Notes: a model not told the origin generated them from the letters alone. 64,000 bases of DNA from Acanthamoeba lenticulata (GCA_002179805.1 NAVB01000111.1:19739-83738), one strand, 5' to 3'; shown: positions 1 to 12,841, counted from the first letter of the stretch. Made by a program: numbers and translations.

Positions 1-3000
1 AAGGAGCTTTTGAGCCCTTCCTACGCCAAAAAGGACTGCACCGACGACGTACCTGTCACCCGGCAGAGCGTCCTTCTGGTCAAAGCCATTTGCACAGGTC
101 CGTCCCTCACAAACAAAAACACGCATTCCTCCTGTTGTACATGTCCTGTGCTCATGAGTGGATATGTTTCCGTGTATATTTTGCGACTCCACCACACGGT
201 GCAGACGGTTCGACGGGGGAGGTCTTGTCTCCTTCGGCTAAGCGCAAGGCTGTTGCCAAAGCGACGCCGCTCCCCGACCTGGTGGCGACCGCCAGCGACG
301 ACTTTGACCTGGACTGGAAGGACGAAGTTGTCACTCTCTTCACTACCGCCGGAGCGCTCAACCTGGCCATTACCTCCCTCAATGCCGCAGGTCTGCCCGA
401 GACGGTTGTGGTTCGTAGTACTCCGATCTCAAGATCGCATTACGAGTATGGTTAACACAAAAACCAAACAACAAACCTTTCAAACAGCTGAGCAATTTGC
501 AATTGCCACAAAGCGCGAATGTGTCCGGCCAGATCGAGATGCATACGGGAGACTTTGATGGCGACCAGTATCCGGAGCTGGCCATTGGCATCCTCGACCA
601 AACAGGCCAGCTAAAGGTCTATGTGGTGGATTTCAGCATCCAGGACTCGACCGTGTGGGACAATGTGGCCAAACCCAACCCACCCACGCGCGCTTCATGC
701 AGATGCTTCACGAGCAATCCGACCTACACGAACATCATACGCGGCCGCTTCCTTGCAGCCTCTGTCCTCGCTCCTACCAACCAGGTCTACGCCTCCAACC
801 TACCGCCAACCAATACTAGCAGGCAAGATTCTCCTGGCTTTACGTACGCGCTGGCCGTTGGCGATGTGGGCGTCGATAACAATAACGTGGTGGAAACTGT
901 ACGACCTTCCTCCTCCCTGTTATGTGAGTTTCTTCGCTGATCATTCCTGGCCTCCATTTCATGATGGCCCAACTCACGACGCGTTTTTATTCTATGTGCC
1001 TCAGTTGGCCGTCGCGTGGATCGATAACGCCCATACGGTGATGATGACCCTCTACAAGTTTAACTCTTCCAACGCCAATCGGTTTGTAGCCACGCCGGCC
1101 ACTGGCCTGCGCTCGGTCAATATTCCACACGCCGTGCGGATGGTCGTGGGCAACTTTGACGGCACAGGCATGAATGACTTGGCCTTGGGCGTGATTGATG
1201 ATGCCAACCAGCTTTCCGTCTACCTCTACGCCATCGACGAGACCCAGGCTCAATTACCTATGACGCTTGTCAAAACGATGGCGGTGGGTGGACAAGGAAG
1301 CTGGGTGTGGAACACCAACATCAAGTACGTGCTCTGGAGTGACTTCCCTCCTCCTCCTCCTCCTCCTCCACCTCCTTACCGCGATCAGGAATGGATCAGC
1401 TCACCACATGTCACGTCCCACACAGTCTCCAGATGGTGGCCGGAGATTTTGACGGAGATTTGACCGATGAAATTGTCATCGGTTCCACCACAAACGAAGG
1501 CTACGTCCATCTGTTCTACATTCACCAGTCGGTCTGTCAGGATCTCGAATGCATGGAGCTCGTGGGGACTTCGGGCTACTTGATCTATACTGGTCAAGTG
1601 AATACCAGCACGACCCGTAGCCCAGAGTTCCGGCTTGCCGTCGGTACGTTCATGAAGAACTTGAGCGTTCTTTGACAATATCGACTCACTCGGGACGGCA
1701 ACAGGCAACGTGGACGAGACCAGCTACAACGAGCTCGTGGCGACCATTGAATACACGACGACTGCCACCAAGGAGAGCAAGGTCATGTTGATGAGCCTCA
1801 CACCCCAGCTCAACCCGGACTTCCCCTTCTCCATCAATGGTGCGCCGTTTGTTACTTTTTTTTTCTTCTTTTCTTTCCCTTTTCGTCTGTTGGCGTTTGC
1901 TCATTGCCTCACCCTCATGCGTCTTTGACAGGGCGGCATTGCTACCCGGGACTGCACCACACTGGGTTGGTCGACGCTGACGAGTCTACTCCTAACAGCA
2001 TGGCCCTCATCGTGAGCAATATCTACGGCATTGGCTATCGTCTGGGAGCGGCGCAGGAGGTCCGCTTCGAGAGTACGCCCAAGCTCGTGGCCGTCGTCAA
2101 CGCGCCGCCGACGCACTACGACATCCTCGACGGTGAGGAGATCATCGTAAATCCGAAGACATTCCATGGCTTCGGCTCCTTCACCAAGGTGACCAAAGCG
2201 GAGGGCGTTGACTCGGTGGTCCAGTACAAGCGCGACACCGTCGGCGTGGAAGGCACCCAGTGGGGCGTACGTTTGCCACACCACACACACACACAAGACA
2301 TCAGCGATAGCAGCCAGCTCCATGAACGCTCACCTCTTCATTGATGTTTCATCGCACCAGGTTGACGTGGGAGCGCTGATCGCGATTGTGACTGGAAGTT
2401 TCTCAATGCGTAACGACGCAGTTACCCGAAAACTGGAGTCCAATGGTCACACGACATCAGAGCAGCTGTCGATATCGCGCGACATCACAGCCGCCGGCGA
2501 CGACGTCGTGATGTACATCTCCACCTCGGAGGACCGCAAGCGGTTCCAGATCTTGGACCAGGACGGCCTGGCGGTGGGCAACATCGACGTCTGGATTTCC
2601 GCGAGCTGCGGCGAGGAATGCGTGCAAGTGGCTGACGGGCGCGACTTGTGGTGGTTCACGCCGGACCATGAGCCCTTCAACGTGCTGACGTACTCGTCGC
2701 GCGCGCCTTCCGACTTTGACATCATGAAGCGCGTCATGGTCGGCGACCAGGTCACCATGGGCCCCAACGAGCACAGTCAAGGAGTCAGCCAGCAGGCAGG
2801 CCGCGGACAAAACAAGCTTAAGAACGAACAAGGCTCCAAGTCACTCGTCCTCGGTGGTAGCGCAGGCATCAAAGCAAGCTTGTCAGTGAGCTTTATGGGC
2901 GCTTTCATGGGTGTCGGCACAGAATCTTCGTTGCCCATTGGCTTCTCGCTGGGGGCCAGTTATTCAAGAAGTCAGACTTCGGGGTCAGAAGATGCAACTG

Positions 3001-6000
3001 ATGAGGGCCAGGCGGCGGAGATTGAAGGTGCGGTGTCGGTGATGACTTTCTTCGAACCCATCAGCCCGGAGTACTCCTACCGCGTGCAGCCCTTCGTGTG
3101 GCTGGCGAAAGCCATCGGCACGCCCGAGTACCTCAAGGTGGACTACAGCGCCGAGCCTGGCTTCCGGCCGGGCGTGTCCACCTGGTGGCAGGAGACCTAC
3201 TACAAGCCTGACCCGTCGTTCAACCTGCCCTGGTGGTGGACCACCTTCAAGCGCGACCGCACCATGCTCACCAAGGAGATCATCGCTTCTCCTTCCTTCC
3301 CCGCTCTGGGTGGCCCCACGAAGATCCTGGTGACGGTGCGCAACAAGGCGCTCGTCGAGGCGCTCGACGTGACGGTGGCGCTGTGGCGCGGAAGCCCCTA
3401 CAACTGCTTCGACATGGAGTGCCTGACCAACGCGCTCATCGGCGCAGCCAAGATCGCCAAGATCGACGCGCAGGGCAAGAAGGTGGTCAAGTTCAACCAC
3501 ATCTACGACGGCGTGCAGAACGTCCACGCGACGATCGACGACCTGGACTGGCTCGACGAGACGCACGAGGACAACAACCACGCCTATGCCCTGCTCTTCC
3601 ACGACACGCGCCGTGAAGGCTACACGACGCACTCGTTGCGGCTCGACAGGCTAGACCCGACAACGGCCGGCAGTCCGCTCATCCGCGCAAATGCCGTGCT
3701 GAGCGCCAACGGCGTGTTCACCGGCAACTATGAGCTGACGGCGTACCTGGTGAGCGACAGCTTCACGCGGCAGAACGTGGTCGTGCAGTTCTGGCACGGG
3801 GCCGTCGGACCGCGCGGACGTCTCATCAACACGGAGGTCGTGGAGCGCGTGGAGGGCTCGGACGGCGGACGGGTCGTGACCGAGGTCAAGGCCAATTGGC
3901 AGACCAAGAACGCGCAACTCTATGGCGAGCAAACGCTTTATGCCGTGATGCTGCATTCGGGCTTTGAACCGACGGAGAACAACGTGATCTCGCTGGTCTC
4001 GCAGAAGGTCGACGTGCTGTGCTACGGGAAGATCGACGCCTGCGGCGTGTGCGGCGGCAACAACCAATCGTGCGCCGGCTGCGACGGCGCGCCCAACTCG
4101 GGCAAGGTGTTCGACGCCTGCGGTCAGTGCGGCGGCACCGCGACATTGTGCTGCGTGCCGCAGGCCTCGCTGGCCAAGCTGCACCGTATCCGATTGCGCG
4201 GTCTCGCGACCGACGATGCCAGCGAGCTGGCGGAGCAGGTGCGGACGATCGAGGTGGGCCAGATGGTGGTGTGGGAGAACTTGCTCGAGTGGGACGTCGA
4301 GATCAAGGCCGGCGCGCTGGGCTCGAGCTACAAGCAAGCGGCCTTTGACCTGACGGCGCTGCGCGACCACGGCCACGCCACCCCGTTTTTGTCTGCCTCC
4401 GAAGATCTGGAGGCCTTTGCTCTGGTTTGTACTTTATTATTTTTGTTTTTTTTTGTTTTTTTCATTATTTTCTTGTTTTTTTTAATCAACTGTCTAACCT
4501 GATTCCCATTCGGCAGAAATACGTAACACTCGCGGCGACCAAGGATCACGTGGAGACCGCCGACGGCACGTATGAAGGACCGACAGCTGGCGCAGGGGAT
4601 GCCCTCTTGAGCGATCAGATCACGAGCTCCTTCGGCGTTAAGATCGATGTTCCTCTCGTGGACGCCTTGAACCAATATCTCCGTCGCCGGTATCTCGAGG
4701 CGTCTGCCGAAGACGAGCAACTTGGCCAATTCTCTTGGTTCGGCTTGTTTTATTATTATTATTATTTATCTATTGTTTTATTGTTTTTTTAATTATACTT
4801 TTTTAAATTTATTTCTTTATTGACTGGCTGGTGTGCAGGCGTATCGCGAGCGTCGACAGGGGCAGCGTGTGCTGTGTGGAAGGCAGTGAGGATGGGCAAG
4901 AAGAGAACGCGGAGCAGGACGAGGGCACTGGCCACCACCGCCGTCGCTTAGTCGACGTTGTCGCGGGCCAGCCCGTGCACGTGCGGTCGCCGCCGGCAGA
5001 GATGATGGCCAGGCTGGAGGCCTTCAAGCAAAAGGTCGAGCACCTTCGCACGCTCCAGAACACGACTGCCACCAGCGCGGACCGCGAGACCAGGATGGCG
5101 CAGTTGGCCGATGACGCAGCTGAGCAGCTGTCGTCGCTGTTCTACGATCCGGACCAGGCGCAAACCCTGGATCAACAGAAGCAACACCGCGTCCGCTGCC
5201 TCTGCCCGCCTTCTTCTCTCCAAAAGGGCAAGCGTGCCGGTGGCCCCGCCGCCGCCGCCGCCGCCGCCGCAGCTGCCAGCAAAGGCTCGGCGGGCGCCAA
5301 ATCCGGCTCGAAATCCGGGTCAAAGGAGGACATGACCATGAGCAGCCTGTTCGGCATGTTCGACTACAGCCAGATCTCGGCCGTCAACGACAATGGTACG
5401 GCTGTGCTGGTGCCGGGCGCCGTGAGCATGCCGCACCGGTTCTTCACGCCGGGCATCTACCTGTGGCACGACGAGCAGCATCCGGCCATCCACGGCGCGC
5501 TCATCGTCAAGAAGTCCACCGCCAAGCTCGACGCCTGCGGCGTGTGCGGCGGCAAAAACGCCTCCTGCGGTCCGCCTCAATTGGAAGATCCCGACCCGAC
5601 CCCTAGCCCGAGCCGTTCTCCGGACGTGTCCTCGAGCGCGTCCCCAACGCCGAGCCCCGCGGGCGTGACCCCGACGCCGAGTCCCGCGGGCGTGACCCCG
5701 ACACCGAGTCCCGCGGGCGTGACCCCGACGCCGAGCCGGGCCGCCGCGACCCCCAGCCCGGAGCTCCCGACCCCTTCCCCGTCGACTGTGCCCCCGACCC
5801 CAAGCCCGAGCCCGGTCCCTCCGTGCACGACAGTGGACTGCGCCGGCGTCTGCGGTGGGTCGGCCGTCACCAAGATGGCGGTGGGGGCCAACGGGGATCC
5901 CTACATTGTGTGTTCGGGCGGCAGCACGCGCCGCGAAGCCCGCGAGATCGAGAAGCGCCACCTGCCCAGGGAGGAGGGCCAGTGCCAGGAGAACGAGCTG

Positions 6001-7581
6001 GACCCGCGCGGCGCATGCTGCTCGGCCGGCGAGAAGGACTGCGCGGGCATTTGCGGCGGCTCGGCCTGGATCGAGTGCGGCATGTGCGTCGACGGCGCTT
6101 CGGGCATCGACCCGTCGGAGGTGCGCGACTGCGCTGGCGTGTGCCACGGCCGGTCGTTGATCAACCCGTGCGGCCTGTGCGTGCTGCCCGACTCCTACTA
6201 CGAGGGCGCCGGCTACGAGGTCGACTGCGCCAACACGTGCAACGGCACGGCCTACTACGACGACTGCGGCATCTGCGTCGGCGGGCGCTCCGGCGTCGAG
6301 CCGCACGAGACCGAGCACAGGGACTGCATGGGCTCTTGCTTTGGCAAGGCCATCGTGGATGAGTGCGGCGTGTGCTACTTGCCACGCGACGGACACAACC
6401 CGAACAAGGACTGCGCCGGCGTGTGCGGCGGCTCGGCGATGATCGACGAGTGCGGCCAGTGCGCGTTGGGCTCCACGGGCCGGGCCTTCAACGCGGACAT
6501 GGACTGCGCTGGCCAGTGCTTCGGCGGCCGCCAGCCGGACCACCCGGCATGCTTGTGCCCGCCGGAGAAGCTGGACGCGTGCTTCGTGTGCGAGGGCGAC
6601 AACTCGACCTGCACCGGATGCGACGGCCTGCCCAACTCGGGCGCCGTTGTGGACCTGTGCGGCGTGTGCGGCGGCGACAACTCGAGCTGCTGCTTCCTGT
6701 CCTTTGCGCAGGTCTCCGTGGTCCTGCGCGACCTGGAGTCCCTCGTGGGGCACCGCGTGCTCGATGCCGGCGAGAGGCTGGAGGTGAATAACCGCCACTC
6801 GGGCCAGCCCTACGTCCTCTCGCTCATGCGCCTCGCCTACGACCTGTCGGACAAGGCCGTCCTGGTCAAGTCCTTTGACGTCGTCCGGCCGGGCAACACG
6901 CTGCAGCTGACGATCGAACAGCCGGGCGAGTACGAGCTGCGCTCACGCGAGAGCTCGCTGGTGGCGCTGCGCTTGACCGTGCGCCACAACACCAAGACCC
7001 GCGACAACTGCGGCCACTGCGTGTATCCCACCACCGGTGAGCAGCACCGCTCGCGCGTGGCCTTTGCCGAGTGCTGCGAGGCCATGGGCGGGTCAGACAA
7101 CGTGCACGCCTGGTTCGAGACCACGCACTTTGTCGACGCGGCCAACCCCATGCGCACGACGCGCGTCGTCGAGCGAACGAGCCACTACCACAGCGCGCCC
7201 ACGCGCCACTTGCTGCGCCTCGTCGAACTGCAGACCATCGACCCCGCGACCTGGTCACTGAGCGGCCAGAAGCTGGCGGCGGGCGACATGATCGTGCTGG
7301 AGAACCGCGACAGTCTCGACCACGTGATCTCCTTCACCGGCCCGCACCCGATGCCCGACGTGGTACTCGACCGCGGCACGGTGGCCGAAGTCGGACCGTT
7401 CCTCACGCCGGGCGAGTATCGGCTGGTGTCCAACCGCAACGTGGTGAACACGAGCTTCACGGTCGAGTTTCCCTTTGCTTGCACCGTCCACGTCCCGGAG
7501 CCGTCCAACAATCCGTTCACTGCGGCCTCAACGCCCTCGGATTGGTTCTCGATGGTGTCATGCTTGTGGCGCGCTTGTTAG
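1..7581 (+). CDS. Large secreted FG-GAP / CARDB-like / CGVCGG Cys-rich surface protein (5' partial)
   Basis: The window opens inside this gene, so its start and any signal peptide are not seen. Reading through the introns, the N-terminal part holds FG-GAP/VCBS-type repeats with DxDG calcium loops: GDFDGDQYPELAIG near 550, GNFDGTGMNDLALG near 1150 and GDFDGDLTDEIVIG near 1445. Next come a Gly/Ser-rich alternating segment (about 2830-3010) and two CARDB-like beta-sandwich stretches (about 3300-3600 and 3690-4010), the first ending in the usual E.NN motif. Cys-rich repeats of the DACGVCGG/DCAGVCGG type follow at 4030-4150, 5530-5575 and 5830-6700. Between them lie segments resembling cupredoxin folds, for example GDMIVLENRDSLDHVISF near 7285, and a Thr/Pro/Ser stalk. 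AT-rich introns lie at about 4425-4516 and 4739-4838; splicing across them keeps phase. It is probably an extracellular adhesion or wall protein. No transmembrane segment is seen before the stop. Single-gene continuity is inferred, not proven. Confidence 0.6.
1347..1372. repeat. CTC/CCT trinucleotide microsatellite
   Basis: A run of CTC units sits inside an intron of the FG-GAP gene, just after a gtacgt donor near 1326, where it may double as a long polypyrimidine tract. Confidence 0.7.
5247..5280. repeat. GCC run coding poly-alanine
   Basis: About ten GCC/GCA codons in a row encode a poly-Ala tract between a K-rich segment and Gly/Ser repeats of the Cys-rich surface protein. Trinucleotide slippage would keep frame here. 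Confidence 0.75.
5641..5740 (+). repeat. 27-bp tandem repeat coding GVTPTPSPA
   Basis: The unit gggcgtgaccccgacgccga... starts at 5661, 5688 and 5715, an exact 27-bp period with near-identical copies, flanked by degenerate TPSPS-type copies up to about 5815. It encodes a nine-residue Thr/Pro/Ser motif, GVTPTPSPA, expected to be an extended, O-glycosylatable stalk between two Cys-rich modules. The unit length keeps frame, so copy number may vary between strains. Confidence 0.85.
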
Positions 7582-7709
7582 TTCTTCTGCAAGCCCGCCT
7601 TCATTGATTTTTGTTCATTTTTTTTACACATTCCCCCCCCCCGTATGTATTGCAATAACAGCCCTTGGCATTGATGTACTAAAAGCTTCGCCCCTTCTGA
7701 TTCTGTTTT

Positions 7710-9279
7710 CTATTCACAAATCTGCTCGGGGACGAAGAGGGCGGCCAGCTCCTGGTCGAGGCCCACGTTGAACTTGTGGAAATTCATGTGCGGCGCCGAG
7801 AGGTTGAAGTTGAGAATCTGCGAGTTGATCTTCTTCACCTTCCGTGCCAAACGCTCCTGTGTGGCCTCGTCCCGCCACACGCGGCTCTGCTCGAACCACC
7901 GGAGCAACGTCGTGGGCGTGACCTGCGTGCTCGTCGTCTCTGATGGGGCCTCCCTTGCCACTTTGTTGTCGACGTCTTGATTGTACGGCGGCAGGTCGCG
8001 CTGCCACTGCTTCTTCAGCTCCTTCAGGTCAGCCCTGAGCGCCTCGGTGGCCTCTTTGATGTCCTTGTCCAGCTGCAACCTGGTTGCATGCAGGGCGTCC
8101 TCGCCTCATCAGAAAACCTGCAGCCCTCCATGTGTGATGTACGCGGGGTCGGAGTACCAGTAGGGCAGGCAATCGTTGCGCTTCATCATGCGGTACATGA
8201 TGCGCGTCGTGCTGTCCAGATACGGGTTGTTGTACTCGGGTTGGTTGCACAGCTCGATCTGTGCAGTGCCAGATCAGTTGAGGGTCGTAATGCTTTTTAC
8301 TATTTTTTTTTGTTTGTTTTTTGTTATTTTTTTGTTTTTCTCATTATTTTTTTTGGTCGTACAAGATTCACGGACGAGCCGGTAAAGCTGTCCATCTCTT
8401 CGCGAATCTTTGCCTCGACGTAGCCGCCCCTGTGAATGAGAGGGAGGGTAAGAATGAGCCGCGCTCCAGCAACAAAAGTGTTCGAACCACTCGGCGAGCG
8501 ACTTGGGCCGTTGGATATCCTCGAGCCGCTCCTCGATGGGCTTCTTGTAGTTGACCACATCCTCCTTGGCCTGGAGAAGGAAACCGTGAGCTTAGCATCA
8601 TCGTCATCATCATCATCATGAGACAAGTCACCAGACACGGTTCTCTTCTTGCGGAGCAGAACGGACCCGCATGATGCGCACGGCGGAGACCTCCTTCTCG
8701 CGGACCGAGGGTGGCGTGCGGCGCGTGATGGGCAGATACTCGGCCGCCGCGTTCAGGAAAGTCCGCCGGAAGATGGGCTGCTCGCGTGTGCACACGCTCG
8801 GTGGTGAGCCGCACGAAGAAGAGGAGCTCGCTCAAGGGAAATCAAGCTTACCTTGTGCTCGTCGTCGGGCAGTGAGCGAGCGCTGCGCAAGTAGGAGGCG
8901 CTGCTGGAGCGATCGCCGAACCAGAGGACGTGCTTGGCCGCTTTCTTGATGTCCACCACCAAGGCTTCCATCTCCTTGACCAGATCCGAAAGCCCAGCGC
9001 CTTGATATGCATCATAAAATAAATACATGAAGATATTAAAACACTGATATATCTATAAATGAACCAAAAAAATAAAATAAAAATAAAAATAAAAAAGAAA
9101 CGAGTAGAGCACTGACTGAAGAAGGCTGCTTGCGGCTGGCGAGGGGTATCGGTGGTGATCTCGCCTTCGAACACTTCACCACGGGCCTCGATGTGTCGAC
9201 TCGCTGAGTGGTCATCTTGGCTTGTCTCCACCTCCTCCTGGGCCCGCGTTGTGGTGAAGACCATTTCCGCTTCCAGCAC
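7710..9279 (-). CDS. DUF1992 / DNAJC28-type conserved-domain protein (tentative)
   Basis: Spliced minus-strand gene with in-phase exons 9279-9117, 9000-8852, 8777-8667, 8570 to about 8508, then further exons to the stop at 7710. The first ATG gives MLEAEMVFTTTRAQEE. The middle reads GGYVEAKIREEMDS, then NNPYLDSTTRIMYRMMKRND followed by CLPYWYSD, then a charged helix DKDIKEATEALRADLKEL. This pattern (basic helix, an asparagine/proline turn, YRxMKxNxxxPxW, then a long helix) resembles the DUF1992 domain of DNAJC28 proteins, though the usual LPGKGKPL loop is not clear. There is no J domain here. The exon 4/5 junction is in phase only if the intron starts at gttcgaac, giving AEW-GGYVEAK. It is convergent with the upstream surface-protein gene (128-bp spacer). 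Function is unknown; the family link is moderate to weak. Confidence 0.4.
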
Positions 9280-10020
9280 GGTGGCTGTGTTCTCATCGTG
9301 GTCCGGGCGGCGCTGCGCGCGGTAGAGTGAGCTCTCGCTTCCGCGAGAAGAGTGAGAGAAGAAGTACCGCTTGACGATCGCCGTACGTGGCAGAGAACGT
9401 GCGAAGCGAAAGCGAGCAGTGGACTGACGTCAAGAGCGAAGAAGTTGACCTCCCTGGATGCAGAAGATGGAGATTCCGCGGGCAGGCGGAAAGGCGAGCG
9501 CCCGTCTGCTCATATCCTGTCTGTAGACGAACCCTTGTGGTCGCAAGAAACGTCTTGGAGGTGTGCATCTTTGTTGTGTTGCGTGGAGGGGAGGCGCTCC
9601 CATCCGCAGAGTTAAATTTCACCCGCAATCTCAAATGGAAACAAAGTTTGAGAAACAAAGAAATGTTGACGAACTTTGTTGTCGACAAATCAAGTTCCAC
9701 TTCTCCCATAAGCACGCCGGGATGCCTCTTCACGAAGCTAAAGGCGCCTTGATGCTGCTACCTATACCGGTGTGGTGCACCATGTCGCTGAGTTTCTTCG
9801 AGATATTTACCATCATCAACCCTGACTGTGATAGGAACACCTTCGGGCCCTCTGCGGCTACGAAAGTGCTCTACGCAACCTACTCATGACGCAACCACCA
9901 CACTTTTTCGCTTTTCTCAGTCCTTTTTTTTTGGAAAAATGAAAGTGAAATGTTTTAGCGCTCTAAAAGAAAAAGAGAAAAATAAGAGGTCTTATTTATT
10001 CTTACCGAACGAGGGGCCAC
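9280..10020. other. Divergent intergenic region, no gene recognised
   Basis: About 740 bp lie between two divergently transcribed genes. It contains several open frames on both strands, but none has a recognisable domain or a coherent ATG-to-stop exon chain. The last 100 bp are A/T-rich (ttttttttggaaaaatgaaa and an A-rich run) and likely hold the promoter and 5' UTR of the transporter gene. Nothing else is evident. Confidence 0.5.
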
Positions 10021-12790
10021 ATGAGTGCGGGCGGGCCAGCGTACAAGCCGCCAGACAGGCCTGACCAGGCCACCACGTTGTGGCGACGAACTTGCCGCAC
10101 CTTCTTCCGCACCAAGACTGTGGAGGAGGCCCTCGCCGACCGCGACGACGAGGGCACGCCGAGCCTCAAGAAATGCCTTAACCTCTATGAACTCATTCTC
10201 TTCGGGTGCGTTTCTCCACTTTTCCATTTCATCAATCCAGATTCTGTTCAACTTTGCAAATCACATAAATTCCAGGCTCGGCTGGATGATGGGCGCGGGC
10301 ATCTTCGTGTTGACTGGCGTTGCAGCGAGCCTTAAGGCTGGACCCGGTACACCACGCCGCTTCCGGGCAGTTGTGGCAAGCCTCCAAGAAACCTGACTGG
10401 CGTTACTGTTTTGGTGGCCACTGAAGCCATCGTGCTCTCGTACGCGTTCGCCGGCCTGGTATGCGTCTTCTCGGCCCTCTCCTACGCCGAGTTTGCTGCG
10501 CGCATTCCCATCTCGGGCTCAGCTTACACGTACTTCTCCAAGCTCTTGCGCCGGGAGTTAGCATGTGTTCTCTTAGTCGCAATGTGTTCTCTTTGGTGTT
10601 TTCCTCCTGTGCAGCTACGCATACACGACGGTGGGCGAGTTTCCCGCGTGGATCATCGGCTGGGATCTCACGCTTGAATACATGATCGGCTCGGCCGCCG
10701 TGGCCAGGTACCTCGTCCTTTTTTGAGGAAGCACACATCCTCCTTCGTCCCCTTCCTCGTCTTCCCCTTTCCTGCTCATGCTCGTGCGGGGGCGGGGGAG
10801 TGCAGGGGCTGGAGCGGCTACGTGCGCGGGATGATGGCGGGAGTGGGCATCGAGTTCCCGCTCTACCTCACGCACTGGCATGTGGGACCGTTCGACGTCG
10901 ACGTCACAGCCGCGTTCTCCGTCGTCGTTCTCACCAGTTCAGTGCTTCCTCTCCCTTCTATCTCCCCCTTGCTCATCACTGACTATTCGTTCTTACGCTG
11001 TAGTCATCATCTGCTTCGGGATCAAGGAATCGTCGCACTTTAACGGCATCATCGTCGGCACCACCGTATTCTCCATCCTCTTTGTCATCGTTCTCGGTAC
11101 TGTTTTCCTATTTATTAATTTATTTATTAATTTAAAGCTCTCTTTCCGTTGCATTCTCTAAATTGTCTCCGGCTTGGGGCTTCAGGGGCCTTTTACGCTG
11201 ACCCTGACAACTGGGAGCCCTTCATGCCCTACGGCGTCAGCGGCGTCTTCTCGGGGTCCGATGCGACGTCACTTCCCCTGATGGCGATAATTGATGACTG
11301 GAGGCTGACTGATCCGACTGGCGCAGGTCGGCGCTCATCTTTTTCGCCTACATCGGGTTTGATTCAGTCTCTGCCGCAGCCGAGGAGTGCAAGAACCCAC
11401 AGCGTGATCTGCCCATCGGTGCGCTGTCGTCTTCTTCTTCTCCTCCTCCTCCTCCTCTTCAAGCAAGCTCAACACGGGCTACGTACGGGCAGGCATCATT
11501 GCGTGCCTGGGCATCGCGGGCGTTCTCTACAGCGGCGTCGCTGCCGTCATCACGCTCATGGTACGTCCTTTCCCTCCTCTTCCCCTTCCCCCTCCTACCC
11601 AATCTGTACCTTCGAGAATGGACTGACCCTCCTCCATTTCTGTTCGATCCACTTTGCCCCTCCAGGTCAAGTACGACGAGATCGACCTCGAGTCGCCCCT
11701 CGCGTCGGCCTTTGCCAATCGCGGCCTCGGCTGGGTTCGTGTCGTTGTTCTCGTGAACCAAAGCGTCCACTTCATGGCCTTACCCTCGTGCTTTTTTCAC
11801 GCGGGCGGCAACTCAGGCGCAAGTGGTGATCTCGATCGGGGCGTTCGCCGCGCTGACGTCGTCGATCCTGGGCGGACTACTCTACCTGCCTCGCATCTAC
11901 TTCACCATGGCCCGAGACGGTGCTTCCGGCTCTCTTTTGCATTTGTGTGCGATTCGTGTTCGCTCATGCTCGTGCGAACGGGACAGGCTTGATGTGGCCC
12001 ATCTTTGCCTACATCCATCCGCGCACGCACACCCCGCTACCGGCAAGCATCGTGACGGGCGCGCTGGCCACGCTGCTCACGCTTCTGGTCGACATCGAAA
12101 CACTCGCGGACATGGTCTCCATCGGCTCCCTGTTCGCCATGCTCATGGTCTGCGCGTGCGTGCTCACCACGCGCTACGAGCAGCCCAACGGCAGCGCCCT
12201 GCCCGGTGCGTTCCCGTGTCCGCACACGCGCGTGTGTGTTGCCCGACGAACCACTGATGTGGCCTGTTTTTGCAGTGCTGATGGTACTCGGGCTGTCTGT
12301 GACGACGGCCATCTGCTCGGTCCTGCTCGTGCGGAATCACCCGTACAGCGCGCTCCCGTTTGGCCTGCTGGCTCTCCTCCCGGTGGCTTACTTCTTCAAG
12401 ACGTGCGCGCCCTCCTTTGTTTGCTCCTTGGCCACCTACCCGTTGCCGTGCATGCACGCAAGGATTGACGTGTGTTGCGCAGGCCGCAAACGTTTGCGCC
12501 GACGACGTTCAAATGCCCATTGGTGCCGCTGACGCCGATCCTGGGCATCCTGTGCAATATCTACCTGATGGCCAACCTCACCACGGTTTGTAAAGCCGCG
12601 CTTGCAAGCAAACGCGCTCCCCATCGCTGACGTCAGCATGCATGTTGTGGGCCAATGTGTGTGCCGCACGCAACAGGCAACTTGGTGGCGCTTGTTCGGC
12701 TGGCTGGCCATCGGGCTGGTGATCTATCTGGGCTACGGCCAGCGCAACTCGCGCTTGGCCAAGAAACAAAGTCAATACAGCGAGTTCTAA
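10021..12790 (+). CDS. Cationic amino acid transporter (CAT/SLC7A1-4 type, APC superfamily)
   Basis: Multi-exon membrane protein starting [16 protein letters not shown] at the ATG at 10021. Its cytosolic lead-in ends in a K-rich [10 protein letters not shown], followed after an intron by [17 protein letters not shown], the TM1 glycine motif of APC transporters. Next come a helix with [20 protein letters not shown], the CAT signature [13 protein letters not shown], and [19 protein letters not shown] (TM3, with its conserved Glu). Later exons give [30 protein letters not shown] and the C-terminal CAT block with [19 protein letters not shown] and [13 protein letters not shown] before a short polar tail. 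It is expected at the plasma or lysosomal membrane, importing arginine, lysine or ornithine. About a dozen short introns, some pyrimidine-rich, interrupt it. Family assignment is firm; the substrate is inferred. Confidence 0.9.
11424..11462. repeat. Pyrimidine CTT/CTC microsatellite in a transporter intron
   Basis: A gtcgtcttcttcttctcctcctcc run lies in an intron between transporter exons. It probably serves as the 3' splice polypyrimidine tract. Confidence 0.6.
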
Positions 12791-12841
12791 ACCAGCTGAC
12801 GTCACTTTCTTTTTTAGCCAGGTTTTGTGTTTACGCTGGCG

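Noticed and set aside
2985..4376. Two long minus-strand frames (215 and 241 codons)
   Set aside because: Antisense to the CARDB-like and Cys-rich exons; Val/Arg/His-rich composition typical of GC-rich reverse frames.
5641..5740. Regular 27-bp repeats as a possible CRISPR array
   Set aside because: No spacers of unique sequence; the repeats are contiguous, coding and in frame.
5320..6798. 492-codon open frame on the minus strand opposite the Cys-rich repeats
   Set aside because: Low-complexity Ala/Arg/His composition produced by the antisense of GC-rich CGVCGG codons; the plus frame has clear domain repeats.
9293..9733. 146-codon minus-strand frame as a separate gene or first exon of the DUF1992-like gene
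   Set aside because: No true ATG supporting it, no domain, and no splice phase linking it to the next exon.
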